Shown here piece after piece: positions 1 through 6,891 of a stretch of 35,186 nucleotides of DNA. How positions within the stretch are numbered: position 1 is the stretch's first letter; every line of letters begins with the position of its first letter. The position numbers and the translations under genes were made by a program. Source of the DNA: Prochlorococcus sp. AG-412-C21 (GTDB taxonomy: Bacteria > Cyanobacteriota > Cyanobacteriia > PCC-6307 > Cyanobiaceae). The stretch is from the NCBI GenBank assembly GCA_003214975.1, contig QCKZ01000012.1, positions 1-35,186 of the forward strand. Direction: 5' to 3'. The notes below the pieces were generated by a model that was not told the DNA's origin, did no database searches, and saw only the letters and a program-made list of their open reading frames with translations.

Positions 1-902
1 AGCTTTTAGTTCTCGATAATCAAAAAAATTCCCTAGAGAAGGATTTAGGTTTATTGAGAAGGAAAAGAGATGAATTAAACTCTTCAATTTCAAATAAAAG
101 GCAAGAATATAATAACTATCTATTGAAGCTTGAATATCTTGAAAGGGATATGCATTCTCTTAAAGAAGAGATGAGAAGCGAGAAAATAAAATTAGAAAAT
201 TATAAAAAAGATCTACCTAATCCTTCTCCAAAGTTTGGAGAATATGAAGGGAAGACTCTTGAATCTTTGCAATCAGAAATCTCGATCATAAATGCAAAAC
301 TACAAAGTTTAGAACCTGTTAATATGTTGGCTCTTGACGAATTAGAAGAATTAATTGAGAGATTGAATGGTTTACGAGAAAAATTAGAAATTCTATCTAA
401 TGAAAGATCTGAATTATTGTTGAGAATAGAGACTGTATCGACTATGCGTCAGGAGGCTTTTATGCAAGCATTTGTAGAAGTTGATAAACACTTTAGAGAA
501 ATTTTTGCAAATTTATCTGATGGAGATGGTTTCCTTCAGCTTGAAAATCCAAATTCTCCTTTGGAAGGAGGATTAACTTTGGTAGCTCACCCTAAGGGAA
601 AAAATGTCAGAAGATTAGCCTCTATGTCAGGTGGTGAAAAATCATTAACTGCTTTAAGTTTTTTATTTGCTTTGCAAAAGTATAAACCTTCCCCTTTTTA
701 TGCATTAGATGAAGTTGATAGTTTTTTAGATGGTATAAATGTTGAAAGGCTGTCAAAATTAATCTCTAATCAGTCATCAAATGCTCAATTTATAGTCGTA
801 AGTCATAGAAGGCCTATGATTAGTGCGTCTGAACGAACAATTGGTGTTGCGCAAGCAAGAGGTGCTAATACTCAAGTTGTTGGGTTACCAAATGCTGCAT
901 AA
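1..902 (+). CDS. smc: Chromosome segregation protein SMC, C-terminal part (5' end outside window)
   Basis: The reading frame is open from the first bases of the window, so this is the 3' end of a longer gene; about 300 codons are visible. The first half is rich in Lys, Glu and Leu with heptad character, as expected for the returning coiled-coil arm. The C-terminal ATPase head follows: the ABC signature [15 protein letters not shown] (bases about 619-663), a Walker B stretch ending in [12 protein letters not shown], and a switch-type histidine in IVVSHRR. SMC proteins form ring-shaped dimers that compact and separate the chromosome, and the second half of the ATP site lies in this C-terminal head. 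The head has no internal break. The next gene starts 45 bases downstream on the same strand. RecN or another SMC-like protein is unlikely, because the spacing of signature, Walker B and switch His and the short tail fit SMC. Confidence 0.93.
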   Translation, partial: LLVLDNQKNSLEKDLGLLRRKRDELNSSISNKRQEYNNYLLKLEYLERDMHSLKEEMRSEKIKLENYKKDLPNPSPKFGEYEGKTLESLQSEISIINAKLQSLEPVNMLALDELEELIERLNGLREKLEILSNERSELLLRIETVSTMRQEAFMQAFVEVDKHFREIFANLSDGDGFLQLENPNSPLEGGLTLVAHPKGKNVRRLASMSGGEKSLTALSFLFALQKYKPSPFYALDEVDSFLDGINVERLSKLISNQSSNAQFIVVSHRRPMISASERTIGVAQARGANTQVVGLPNAA

Positions 903-947
903 ACACACTTTTTTAAATTTATACGTCAGAATAATAAAAAGTTATTT

Positions 948-2030
948 ATGAGTTTGTCTAACACATCTGCAAATAAGAATCTTTCTAATTCTGTTCCTAG
1001 CGAACGGTTATGGTTAAGGTCAGAATTGATGGGAACACAAGTTATAACTACTGACACTGGGAGACGGTTAGGTGTAGTTGGCGAAGTTGTTGTTGATATT
1101 GATAGACGAGAGGTGGTCGCTTTGGGACTTAGAGATAATCCACTAACAAGATTTTTACCAGGCTTACCAAAATGGATGCCCTTAGAAAGTATAAAGCAAG
1201 TTGGAGATGTCATATTAGTCGACTCCCTAGATTCATTGAGTGAAGGTTTTTCTCCAGAAAGATATGTAAAGGTAATTAATTGTCAGGTGATTACGGAATC
1301 TGGACAACTTTTAGGCAGAGTTCTTGGGTTCTCTTTTGATATCGAGACTGGGGATTTGATTTCTCTTGTCATGGGTGCAGTTGGTGTTCCGCTTTTAGGT
1401 GAGGGAGTTTTAAGTACTTGGGAAATTCCTGTGGAAGAAATAGTAAGTAGTGGTACGGATAGGATTATTGTTTACGAAGGCGCTGAAGAGAAATTGAACC
1501 AATTAAGTAGTGGGCTACTTGAGAAACTTGGAGTAGGAGGTTCTTCATGGGATGAAAGGGAATCAAATGGATACGCTGCAAATCTTGTGCCAGTTGAGAA
1601 TCAGTTATTGTCTGGTTCTGAATCAGAACAACAAAACAATTTGGTGGAAGCATATGAAGAACAAGATGTTGAACAAGATGTTGAACAAGATGATTATGAA
1701 GATGATTATGAAGATGATTATGAAGATGATTATGAAGATGAACTTGAATATGTTGAAATAAAGGGTTCTTCAGAAGAAATTAATAACAGAAAAAAGCTAT
1801 ACATGGATAATGATTATCCTAGTCAGATCGAGAATCAAAATAGCGTTAATGAAATAGATGAAGAAATTAATTTTGATTTTAAAAAAAAGAAACAATCAAA
1901 TATTAATTTGGCATCGAAAAGACCAATTCAAAATGCAACAGAGCCTTTAGATATTGAACCATTAGATGAAAAAAATTTAGTGAAAGATAAAAAAAAATCA
2001 GAAAACTTTGAAATTGATGATCCTTGGTAA
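948..2030 (+). CDS. PRC-barrel domain protein with acidic repeat tail
   Basis: A 360-residue protein. Residues about 22-100 and 108-185 form two similar segments with the PRC-barrel pattern: a strand like MGTQVITTDTGRRLGVVGEV, then VVALGLRD, and in the second copy INCQVITESGQLLGRVLGFSFD. PRC barrels are small beta-barrel modules found in the photosynthetic reaction centre H subunit and in RimM; cyanobacterial two-barrel versions have no agreed function. After residue 190 the protein turns very acidic and low in complexity, with a seven-unit tetrapeptide repeat (residues 238-265), then Lys/Asp/Glu-rich sequence ending in DDPW. No signal peptide or membrane segment is seen. It follows smc closely on the same strand and may share its transcript. 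The PRC assignment is from pattern recognition; the role is unknown. Confidence 0.8.
   Translation: MSLSNTSANKNLSNSVPSERLWLRSELMGTQVITTDTGRRLGVVGEVVVDIDRREVVALGLRDNPLTRFLPGLPKWMPLESIKQVGDVILVDSLDSLSEGFSPERYVKVINCQVITESGQLLGRVLGFSFDIETGDLISLVMGAVGVPLLGEGVLSTWEIPVEEIVSSGTDRIIVYEGAEEKLNQLSSGLLEKLGVGGSSWDERESNGYAANLVPVENQLLSGSESEQQNNLVEAYEEQDVEQDVEQDDYEDDYEDDYEDDYEDELEYVEIKGSSEEINNRKKLYMDNDYPSQIENQNSVNEIDEEINFDFKKKKQSNINLASKRPIQNATEPLDIEPLDEKNLVKDKKKSENFEIDDPW
1659..1742 (+). repeat. In-frame 12-base tandem repeat, seven units
   Basis: Seven consecutive 12-base units lie inside the PRC-barrel gene. They encode EQDV, EQDV, EQDD, then YEDD three times and YEDE. The first units share GAACAAGATGTT or a one-codon variant; the later ones share TATGAAGATGAT almost exactly. 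The unit length is a multiple of three, so gain or loss of copies keeps the frame and only changes the length of the acidic tail. Confidence 0.9.
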
Positions 2031-3299
2031 TTAACAAAGTTTTTTTATTGAATCAAAAATTATATAAGCAAGTTTTTGTGCAGCTCCTTTTTCACCTCTT
2101 TCTTTGAGTAAATTATCACTAATACTTTTTAATTGATCTCTATTTTGCATTAGATATAATACTTCTCTTGCAATTGTTCTAGGCGAAATATTTCCTATCC
2201 TTTCTGGGACAATCATTTTTTTTGCTTTAATATTTGGCCAAGCAAAAAACTTTTTTTTTCTTAAATAAAAATTTTTAATTATAAAAGATATAAATCTATT
2301 TATGAATGAAATTTTTCCAATTACTCCAAAAATACCATCCCAGGCATTCATCATATTTAAATGTTGAGTTGGTAGAACAACTAACATTGGAAGACCTATT
2401 GCTGCTAATTCTGCAGTATTTGCCCCCACAGTTGTAATCGCTAGATCACATTCTTTTAAAATTTCATAGCAGGGATGTTTCTTGATTAGATAAATTTTTG
2501 TATTTCTTGATGTTTCAATTACATAATCAAAACTTGAGTCTTTAATGTTTTGAATTGTTTTGATTTTTGATGAGTAATATTTTGCAATAGGATTTCTCTC
2601 ACTTTGAAAGAATAAATATTCACTTTTATTGGTGGTTGGGGCAATGGGGATTATAAAATTTATATTTTGATTTTTTTTAGCTATATGATCTGCTATTTCT
2701 AAGAAGAAAGGGATTCCAATTGAGAGCTTGGCTTTTTTAGAACCTGGCAACAATGCAATATAATTAACATCTTTATTTTTGAATGATATTTCACTATTTA
2801 GTTTGATATCTGCTATCAAATCTCCTATTATTTGGCATTTATTTTTATATCTTTGAGGGATTAACTCTTTTACTTTTACATTCATAGCTGCAATTTCGTT
2901 TGTCCATTGAGGCCATCTTGAAATCCATTCAGCATATGTGATATTTATATAACCTAATCTTTTAGCTAGTAAAATGCTCCAAAGTTGATCCCCACCAAGG
3001 AAAATCACTATCCCTTTTTTTGGCCAATTCGCAAAAGAATAAGGTTTTACTAATAATTTCCAAAAACTATTTGCTTTCGTTATTAATTCGAATTTATTCC
3101 ATGAATTTGCAACTGCAAATTCTCTACCAGTAGCATTTGGGCAAGGAACTAGGACTAACCTAAGGGTGAAACCCAGTTTATCTTTATCAAATAGAGATTC
3201 ATTTATTTTGTTAAGCTCATCCACAACAGGTCTTACCCATGTAGCTAATTCGCCAGGACCATTAGAAACTATAACTACTGCAAGTGATTTTTTTTTCAT
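2031..3299 (-). CDS. Lipid-A-disaccharide synthase-like glycosyltransferase (cyanobacterial family)
   Basis: A 422-residue protein. The N-terminus (LAVVIVSNGPGELATWVRP) matches the glycine-rich opening of GT-B enzymes related to LpxB (GT19). Further LpxB-like features are the GDQLW segment near residue 100, a YAEWISRWPQW segment, IIGDLIADI near residue 160, a strand-loop LLPGSKKAK near 185, and the acceptor/UDP region CDLAITTVGANTAELAAIGLPML near residue 290. Cyanobacteria often carry an LpxB-related protein separate from true LpxB. Whether it makes lipid A disaccharide or another glycolipid cannot be read from the sequence. The stop codon abuts that of the PRC-barrel gene (tail to tail, no gap). 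The ATG lies 25 bases beyond the 3' end of the tRNA-Leu gene on the same strand, so read-through from the tRNA promoter is possible. Confidence 0.6.
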   Translation of the reverse strand: MKKKSLAVVIVSNGPGELATWVRPVVDELNKINESLFDKDKLGFTLRLVLVPCPNATGREFAVANSWNKFELITKANSFWKLLVKPYSFANWPKKGIVIFLGGDQLWSILLAKRLGYINITYAEWISRWPQWTNEIAAMNVKVKELIPQRYKNKCQIIGDLIADIKLNSEISFKNKDVNYIALLPGSKKAKLSIGIPFFLEIADHIAKKNQNINFIIPIAPTTNKSEYLFFQSERNPIAKYYSSKIKTIQNIKDSSFDYVIETSRNTKIYLIKKHPCYEILKECDLAITTVGANTAELAAIGLPMLVVLPTQHLNMMNAWDGIFGVIGKISFINRFISFIIKNFYLRKKKFFAWPNIKAKKMIVPERIGNISPRTIAREVLYLMQNRDQLKSISDNLLKERGEKGAAQKLAYIIFDSIKKLC

Positions 3300-3324
3300 T
3301 GCAGTTCAACAAGAATACATTAAA

Positions 3325-3406
3325 TGCGGACGGCGAGACTTGAACTCGCAAGGCCTAAGCCACACGCTCCTTAGACGTGCGCGTCTACCAATTCCGCCAC
3401 GTCCGC
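3325..3406 (-). tRNA. tRNA-Leu (anticodon AAG)
   Basis: Read on the minus strand, the sequence folds into a class II tRNA. The acceptor stem GCGGACG pairs with CGTCCGC. The D arm is GCG/CGC with a GGTAGA-containing loop. The anticodon stem CACGT/GCGTG closes the loop CTAAGGA. There is a 13-base variable arm, a T arm GCGAG-TTCAAGT-CTCGC, and discriminator A73. The long variable arm and A73 fit leucine. In the 7-base loop, positions 34-36 read AAG, which decodes CUU and, after deamination of A34 to inosine, CUC and CUA. CCA is not encoded. The gene looks intact. Confidence 0.93.
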
Positions 3407-3410
3407 AAAG

Positions 3411-3440
3411 GGTTTTCAAGCACCAGCGGGTGCCTAAACC
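3411..3440. other. Imperfect hairpin in the tRNA-Leu leader
   Basis: GGTTT (3411-3415) pairs with AAACC (3436-3440), and inside it GCACC (3420-3424) pairs with GGTGC (3429-3433) around a four-base loop. It lies 4 bases upstream of the tRNA 5' end in the tRNA's own orientation. A TATGAT -10-like box (3449-3454, minus strand) would place the start of transcription just outside the hairpin, so it would form the pre-tRNA leader. No U-tract follows on either strand, so it is not an obvious terminator. Function unknown. Confidence 0.4.
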
Positions 3441-3664
3441 TTAAAAATATCATACATTATTGACGGAAATAAGGATGTAGTTCTCAGAGATAATTTTTGA
3501 ATATTATGAATTATTTTTCTATTGCATAAAACAAATATTTATACATATATAACGTTCAAGGTTGTATTGTAAAAAATGTGCTCTGATCACTAAAAAAAAT
3601 TTTGTTAAATACTTTGACAAATAATTTTTTATTTTAAGTCATTTTCATTTCTTCAATTTTCATA

Positions 3665-5014
3665 ATGGTTGAAAAAGTTTTAATTGCTAATCGTGGAGAA
3701 ATAGCTTTACGAATTGTCAGAAGTTGTAGAGAATTAGGTATTGCAACAGTAGCAGTTTTTAGCACTGTAGATAAAAAAGCATTGCATGTTCAGCTTGCTG
3801 ATGAAGCGGTGTGTGTTGGGGACTCGTTAAGTAATAAGAGTTATTTAAATATTCCAAATATACTTGCTGCTGCTACATCAAGAGGAGTCGATGCTATTCA
3901 TCCTGGGTATGGATTTCTTGCTGAAAATGATAAATTTGCTGAGATGTGCAACGATCATGGCATAGTTTTTATTGGTCCTTCTCCTAAAGCTATTAGATCT
4001 ATGGGAGATAAATCTACAGCTAAAGAAACGATGGAACAAGTAGGAGTTCCAACAGTACCGGGAAGTAAAGGCTTATTATCAAATGTTGATGAGGCGTATA
4101 AATTGGCAGATAATATAGGCTATCCGGTAATTATAAAAGCGACTGCTGGAGGAGGTGGAAGAGGTATGAGGTTGGTTGAAAACGCGGATAATCTTGAAAA
4201 AATGTTTAAAGCAGCTCAAGGTGAAGCAGAAGCAGCTTTTGGTAATGATGGTTTATATATGGAGAAATTTATAAAGAAGCCAAGACATGTAGAAATTCAA
4301 ATTTTAGCAGATAGGTCCGGTAATGTTATTCATTTAGGAGAGCGAGATTGTTCAGTTCAAAGAAGACATCAGAAGTTATTGGAAGAGTCTCCTAGCCCTG
4401 CAATTAATACTGATCTAAGAAAAAAAATGGGAAATGCAGCTATTTCTGCTGCAAAAAGTATCGGTTACGAAGGAGCTGGTACAGTTGAATTTTTAGTTGA
4501 CGATGATAATAATTTTTATTTCATGGAAATGAATACTAGGATTCAAGTTGAACATCCCGTTACTGAAATGGTTACAGGGGTTGACTTAATAGCTGAGCAA
4601 ATTAAAATTGCAAGCGGATCAAAACTGGAATTTAATCAAGATGATATTCATTTAAATGGTCATGCCATTGAATGCAGAATCAACGCTGAAGATCCTTCTC
4701 ATAATTTCAGGCCATCACCGGGGAAAATAACTGGTTGGCTTCCTCCTGGTGGACCTGGTGTAAGGGTGGATAGTCATGTTTATACTGGTTATGAAATACC
4801 TCCATTCTATGACTCCTTAATTGGTAAATTAATAGTCTGGGGAAAAGATCGTAATACTGCAATTAAACGTATGAACAGGGCGTTAAATGAATGCGCAGTA
4901 ACCGGTATTCCTACAACAATTAACTTTCATTTAGCTTTACTGAATAAAACTGAATTTAAGGAAGGTAAAATACATACTAAATATGTTGAAGAAGAATTAT
5001 TACCAAATTATTGA
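3665..5014 (+). CDS. accC: Biotin carboxylase subunit of acetyl-CoA carboxylase
   Basis: A 449-residue ATP-grasp enzyme, the usual length for AccC. It carboxylates biotin on AccB with ATP and bicarbonate, the first half-reaction of the committed step in fatty acid synthesis. Visible landmarks are the N-terminal [20 protein letters not shown], the [10 protein letters not shown] motif, the glycine-rich ATP loop GGGGRGMR near residue 163, RHVEIQ near 208, the metal and catalytic segment [26 protein letters not shown] split around residues 276-300, and [11 protein letters not shown] near 335. All expected active-site segments are present. It starts with ATG after a 258-base AT-rich gap. A TTGACA hexamer lies at 3614-3619, but I see no convincing -10 at the right spacing. 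The downstream neighbour converges from the other strand. Confidence 0.97.
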   Translation: MVEKVLIANRGEIALRIVRSCRELGIATVAVFSTVDKKALHVQLADEAVCVGDSLSNKSYLNIPNILAAATSRGVDAIHPGYGFLAENDKFAEMCNDHGIVFIGPSPKAIRSMGDKSTAKETMEQVGVPTVPGSKGLLSNVDEAYKLADNIGYPVIIKATAGGGGRGMRLVENADNLEKMFKAAQGEAEAAFGNDGLYMEKFIKKPRHVEIQILADRSGNVIHLGERDCSVQRRHQKLLEESPSPAINTDLRKKMGNAAISAAKSIGYEGAGTVEFLVDDDNNFYFMEMNTRIQVEHPVTEMVTGVDLIAEQIKIASGSKLEFNQDDIHLNGHAIECRINAEDPSHNFRPSPGKITGWLPPGGPGVRVDSHVYTGYEIPPFYDSLIGKLIVWGKDRNTAIKRMNRALNECAVTGIPTTINFHLALLNKTEFKEGKIHTKYVEEELLPNY

Positions 5015-5032
5015 TTAATAATTAAACAATTT

Positions 5033-5347
5033 CTATGAAATATTTGTATGCAATGCAAGTTTTATAAGCCCTTGTTGACCAACTAAAATCTCTCTTAAAA
5101 AACTTATAATTCCAATCCAAATTACTGGTCCTACATCAACTCCTCCTATAGGAGGAATTAATTTTCTTGTTAAATTAAGGATAGAGCTTGATGGTATCGA
5201 AATTAATAACCAAAAACCTTTGCTTAAATCAATTTTTGGGTACCAAGTAAGAATTAACCTTATTAAAAAAACTATAGTTAGATACGATAGAGAAATTCCT
5301 AAACTAACATCTAAAATTTGGAGAGAGTTTTCAAGCAAGGAAATCAC
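5033..5347 (-). CDS. YggT/Ycf19 family membrane protein
   Basis: A 104-residue protein with a hydrophobic segment at about residues 12-35, the conserved LILTWYPKIDLSKG region, and a PSSSILNLTRKLIPPIGGVD-like loop leading to a second membrane stretch (GPVIWIGIISFLREIL). This arrangement, with a WYP motif and an LIPP-GG-D loop between two helices, is the YggT/Ycf19 signature. Family members are linked to thylakoid and cell-division functions in cyanobacteria and chloroplasts, but no biochemical activity is established. It starts with GTG (minus strand, 5345-5347). It converges on accC with an 18-base gap, and its 5' end faces psbX, so the two probably have separate promoters. Confidence 0.8.
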   Translation of the reverse strand: MISLLENSLQILDVSLGISLSYLTIVFLIRLILTWYPKIDLSKGFWLLISIPSSSILNLTRKLIPPIGGVDVGPVIWIGIISFLREILVGQQGLIKLALHTNIS

Positions 5348-5378
5348 AATTATTTAATTCATCTTAATAAATAACCCA

Positions 5379-5406
5379 TTGAATCGTATTTAATTCGTAT
5401 TATAAA
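5379..5406 (+). promoter_or_regulatory. Possible psbX promoter
   Basis: TTGAAT (5379-5384) and TATAAA (5401-5406) are separated by 16 bases and lie 22 bases before the psbX start codon. An overlapping TATTAT at 5398-5403 is an alternative -10. In such AT-rich DNA chance matches are common, so this is tentative. Confidence 0.35.
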
Positions 5407-5428
5407 TTGAGAATTAAATATTTTAAAA

Positions 5429-5614
5429 GTGTTTCAAATCTCAAATTTATTACTAGCTGCAGATTTTTCTGCAGAAGTTACAAATAATTCCGCAGTTGGA
5501 ATGATAGGTAGTTTTATTGCAGCTGCTTTACTTATCGTTATTCCAGCAACTGCATTTTTGATTTTTGTTAGTCAGAAAGATTCTCTCGATCGTACTTCTA
5601 CTGGGAGACGCTAG
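5429..5614 (+). CDS. psbX: Photosystem II protein PsbX
   Basis: A 61-residue single-span protein. The N-terminal stretch [14 protein letters not shown] is followed by one transmembrane helix (about residues 23-46: [18 protein letters not shown]...FLIFV) and the short polar tail [14 protein letters not shown]. PsbX is a low-molecular-weight subunit next to cytochrome b559 in photosystem II and affects quinone turnover at the QB site. The length and the [20 protein letters not shown] pattern fit the marine picocyanobacterial form, which has a longer N-terminus than the plant protein. Translation starts at GTG; no in-frame ATG lies upstream of the helix. The stop codon sits inside the loop of an inverted repeat. 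ycf66, another photosynthesis-associated gene, follows 80 bases downstream. Confidence 0.93.
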   Translation: MFQISNLLLAADFSAEVTNNSAVGMIGSFIAAALLIVIPATAFLIFVSQKDSLDRTSTGRR

Positions 5615-5630
5615 TTTTTGTAGAAGTTTT
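5594..5630 (+). terminator. Inverted repeat with short T run spanning the psbX stop codon
   Basis: ACTTCTAC (5594-5601) is an exact 8-base inverted match of GTAGAAGT (5620-5627), with an 18-base loop containing the TAG stop of psbX. The right arm continues into T residues. It may be a weak terminator, attenuator or mRNA 3'-end stabiliser between psbX and ycf66. The long loop and short T run keep confidence low. Confidence 0.35.
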
Positions 5631-5694
5631 AAGTACACTATATATATAGGGTAATTTATGTCCCCCTTAAAAAAATAAATTTTGGAGAAAGAAT

Positions 5695-6627
5695 GTGGTC
5701 AATGCTAGTCTCAATTGGGCCAGTATTGTTGGTATAGTTTTAGCTGTATGTGGCGGTGGCCTTTACTTTTTAAGGTCTTTTAAACCTGCTTTAGCAAGAG
5801 ATTATGATGTTTTCTTCGCAGCTATTGGACTTTTATGCGGGGGAATATTATTTTTTCAAGGCTGGAGATTAGATCCTATCCTTCAGTTTGGTCAGTTTTT
5901 GTTAGCAGGAACTACAGTTTTTTTCGCATATGAAAGTGTGCGACTGAGAGGAGTTGCTACTGATCAAGCTAGAAGGTCATCTTATTTTGAAGATGATCCT
6001 ATGTCTGACATTCCCAGAAATTCTAGAGGTCGGTTTGATGAAGAATACGAAAGGTTTGAAGAAGTTGAAAGACCATCTAGAAGATTTAAACCTCAGGAAG
6101 ATGAGTTGGAAGAAGATTATATCGAGGAGAGATCTCCTAGGAGGAATGTTTCAAGAGCTATACCTGCTTCTGCTGTTAGTAGAAGCAGACTATCTTCAAG
6201 AGAAATAAATCAGTTTGAAAATGACGAACCTTCAAGAAGAAGAAGGCAGACTCCTGAAGATAGGAATAGTAATCAATCAGTAAGAAATAAATTTGGTGAG
6301 AGACGAAACTTATCTCGTAATGAAGTTAAATCAGGATCAAGACCTAGAATGAATCAGAGAGTATCTAGGCAAGATAATATTTCTTCTTCTGATGATTCTT
6401 CTTCTCCATTAAGAAAGAAATCCACAAAACCTCCTATCAGGCAGCAAACTTCAAAAGAGCAAGTAGAAGATGCATCATTCAAAGATGCTAATCCAGTAAA
6501 AAAACCTCGTGAGAGTCGAAGTTCAAGGTCTTCAGTGAGATCAAGTTCAAAAAACCAAAATGGCAGATATACTGTTGGATCAAATAAAAAGAAACCTAGA
6601 GATAACAGTTCTAGATTTGATGATTAA
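5695..6627 (+). CDS. ycf66: Ycf66 family protein with long basic/polar tail
   Basis: A 310-residue protein. The first 95 residues hold three hydrophobic segments (about 9-27, 38-56 and 61-80) with the Ycf66 pattern: VNASLNWASIVGIVLAVCGG, FLRSFKPALARDYDVFFAA and GWRLDPILQFGQFLLAG. Ycf66 is a conserved cyanobacterial and plastid membrane protein of unknown function. From residue 100 to the end the chain is low in complexity and rich in Arg, Ser, Glu and Asp, with many RRR, SRSS and EEDY-like clusters, and is probably disordered. The tail is about twice the length of the membrane part. The start is GTG at 5695, with a GGAGAAAG ribosome-binding site about 7 bases upstream. An ATG at 5693 is out of frame. 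The gene ends one base before the convergent Hli gene. Confidence 0.85.
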   Translation: MVNASLNWASIVGIVLAVCGGGLYFLRSFKPALARDYDVFFAAIGLLCGGILFFQGWRLDPILQFGQFLLAGTTVFFAYESVRLRGVATDQARRSSYFEDDPMSDIPRNSRGRFDEEYERFEEVERPSRRFKPQEDELEEDYIEERSPRRNVSRAIPASAVSRSRLSSREINQFENDEPSRRRRQTPEDRNSNQSVRNKFGERRNLSRNEVKSGSRPRMNQRVSRQDNISSSDDSSSPLRKKSTKPPIRQQTSKEQVEDASFKDANPVKKPRESRSSRSSVRSSSKNQNGRYTVGSNKKKPRDNSSRFDD

Positions 6628-6882
6628 TTATAATATACCTGCCCATTTTAAAAATGATTGTTGACTAAATAATTCAATTAGTATTATTGCTAGGAATCCT
6701 ATCATTGCAAATCTTCCATTAGTTATTTCAGAATAACTACTCCATCCAAACTGATAGCTATCATTGACTTCTTCAGATAATTTGATATCTTTCTCTTCTT
6801 TGTTTAGTTCATCAGCTGTTGTGGATGGTTTATCCTCAACTTCATTAGCTAATTTTTCATCTCTCTCTTCGCCAGTTTTCAT
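6628..6882 (-). CDS. High-light-inducible (Hli/ELIP-like) protein with acidic N-terminal extension
   Basis: An 84-residue protein. The single membrane helix near the C-terminus has the chlorophyll-binding Hli motif SEITNGRFAMIGFLAIILIE, including the E-x-x-N-G-R-x-A-M-x-G core. Hli proteins sit in thylakoids, associate with photosystem II and its assembly intermediates, and help dissipate excess excitation. The roughly 45-residue N-terminus is charged (EERDEKLANEVEDKPSTT and KEEKDIKLSEEV), longer than in the minimal 40-50-residue Hli type. The start lies 9 bases downstream of the ABC transporter stop on the same strand, so it is probably translated from the same mRNA. It ends tail to tail with ycf66. 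Confidence 0.9.
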   Translation of the reverse strand: MKTGEERDEKLANEVEDKPSTTADELNKEEKDIKLSEEVNDSYQFGWSSYSEITNGRFAMIGFLAIILIELFSQQSFLKWAGIL

Positions 6883-6891
6883 AAAAATAAT

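Noticed and set aside
926-1213. Minus-strand 95-codon frame inside the PRC-barrel gene
   Set aside because: Shadow of a gene with clear domain content on the plus strand; composition is unlike a real protein.
1552-1761. Met/Lys-rich 69-codon frame in the repeat region
   Set aside because: It is the tandem repeat read in another frame; the repeated MKMI pattern is an artefact.
3166-3444. Plus-strand 92-codon frame over the LpxB-like start and the tRNA
   Set aside because: It crosses a well-folded tRNA-Leu and the start of a real gene, and has no recognisable motif.
3614-3619. TTGACA as an accC -35 box
   Set aside because: No -10-like hexamer at a 16-18-base spacing; TATTTT at 3630 is too close.
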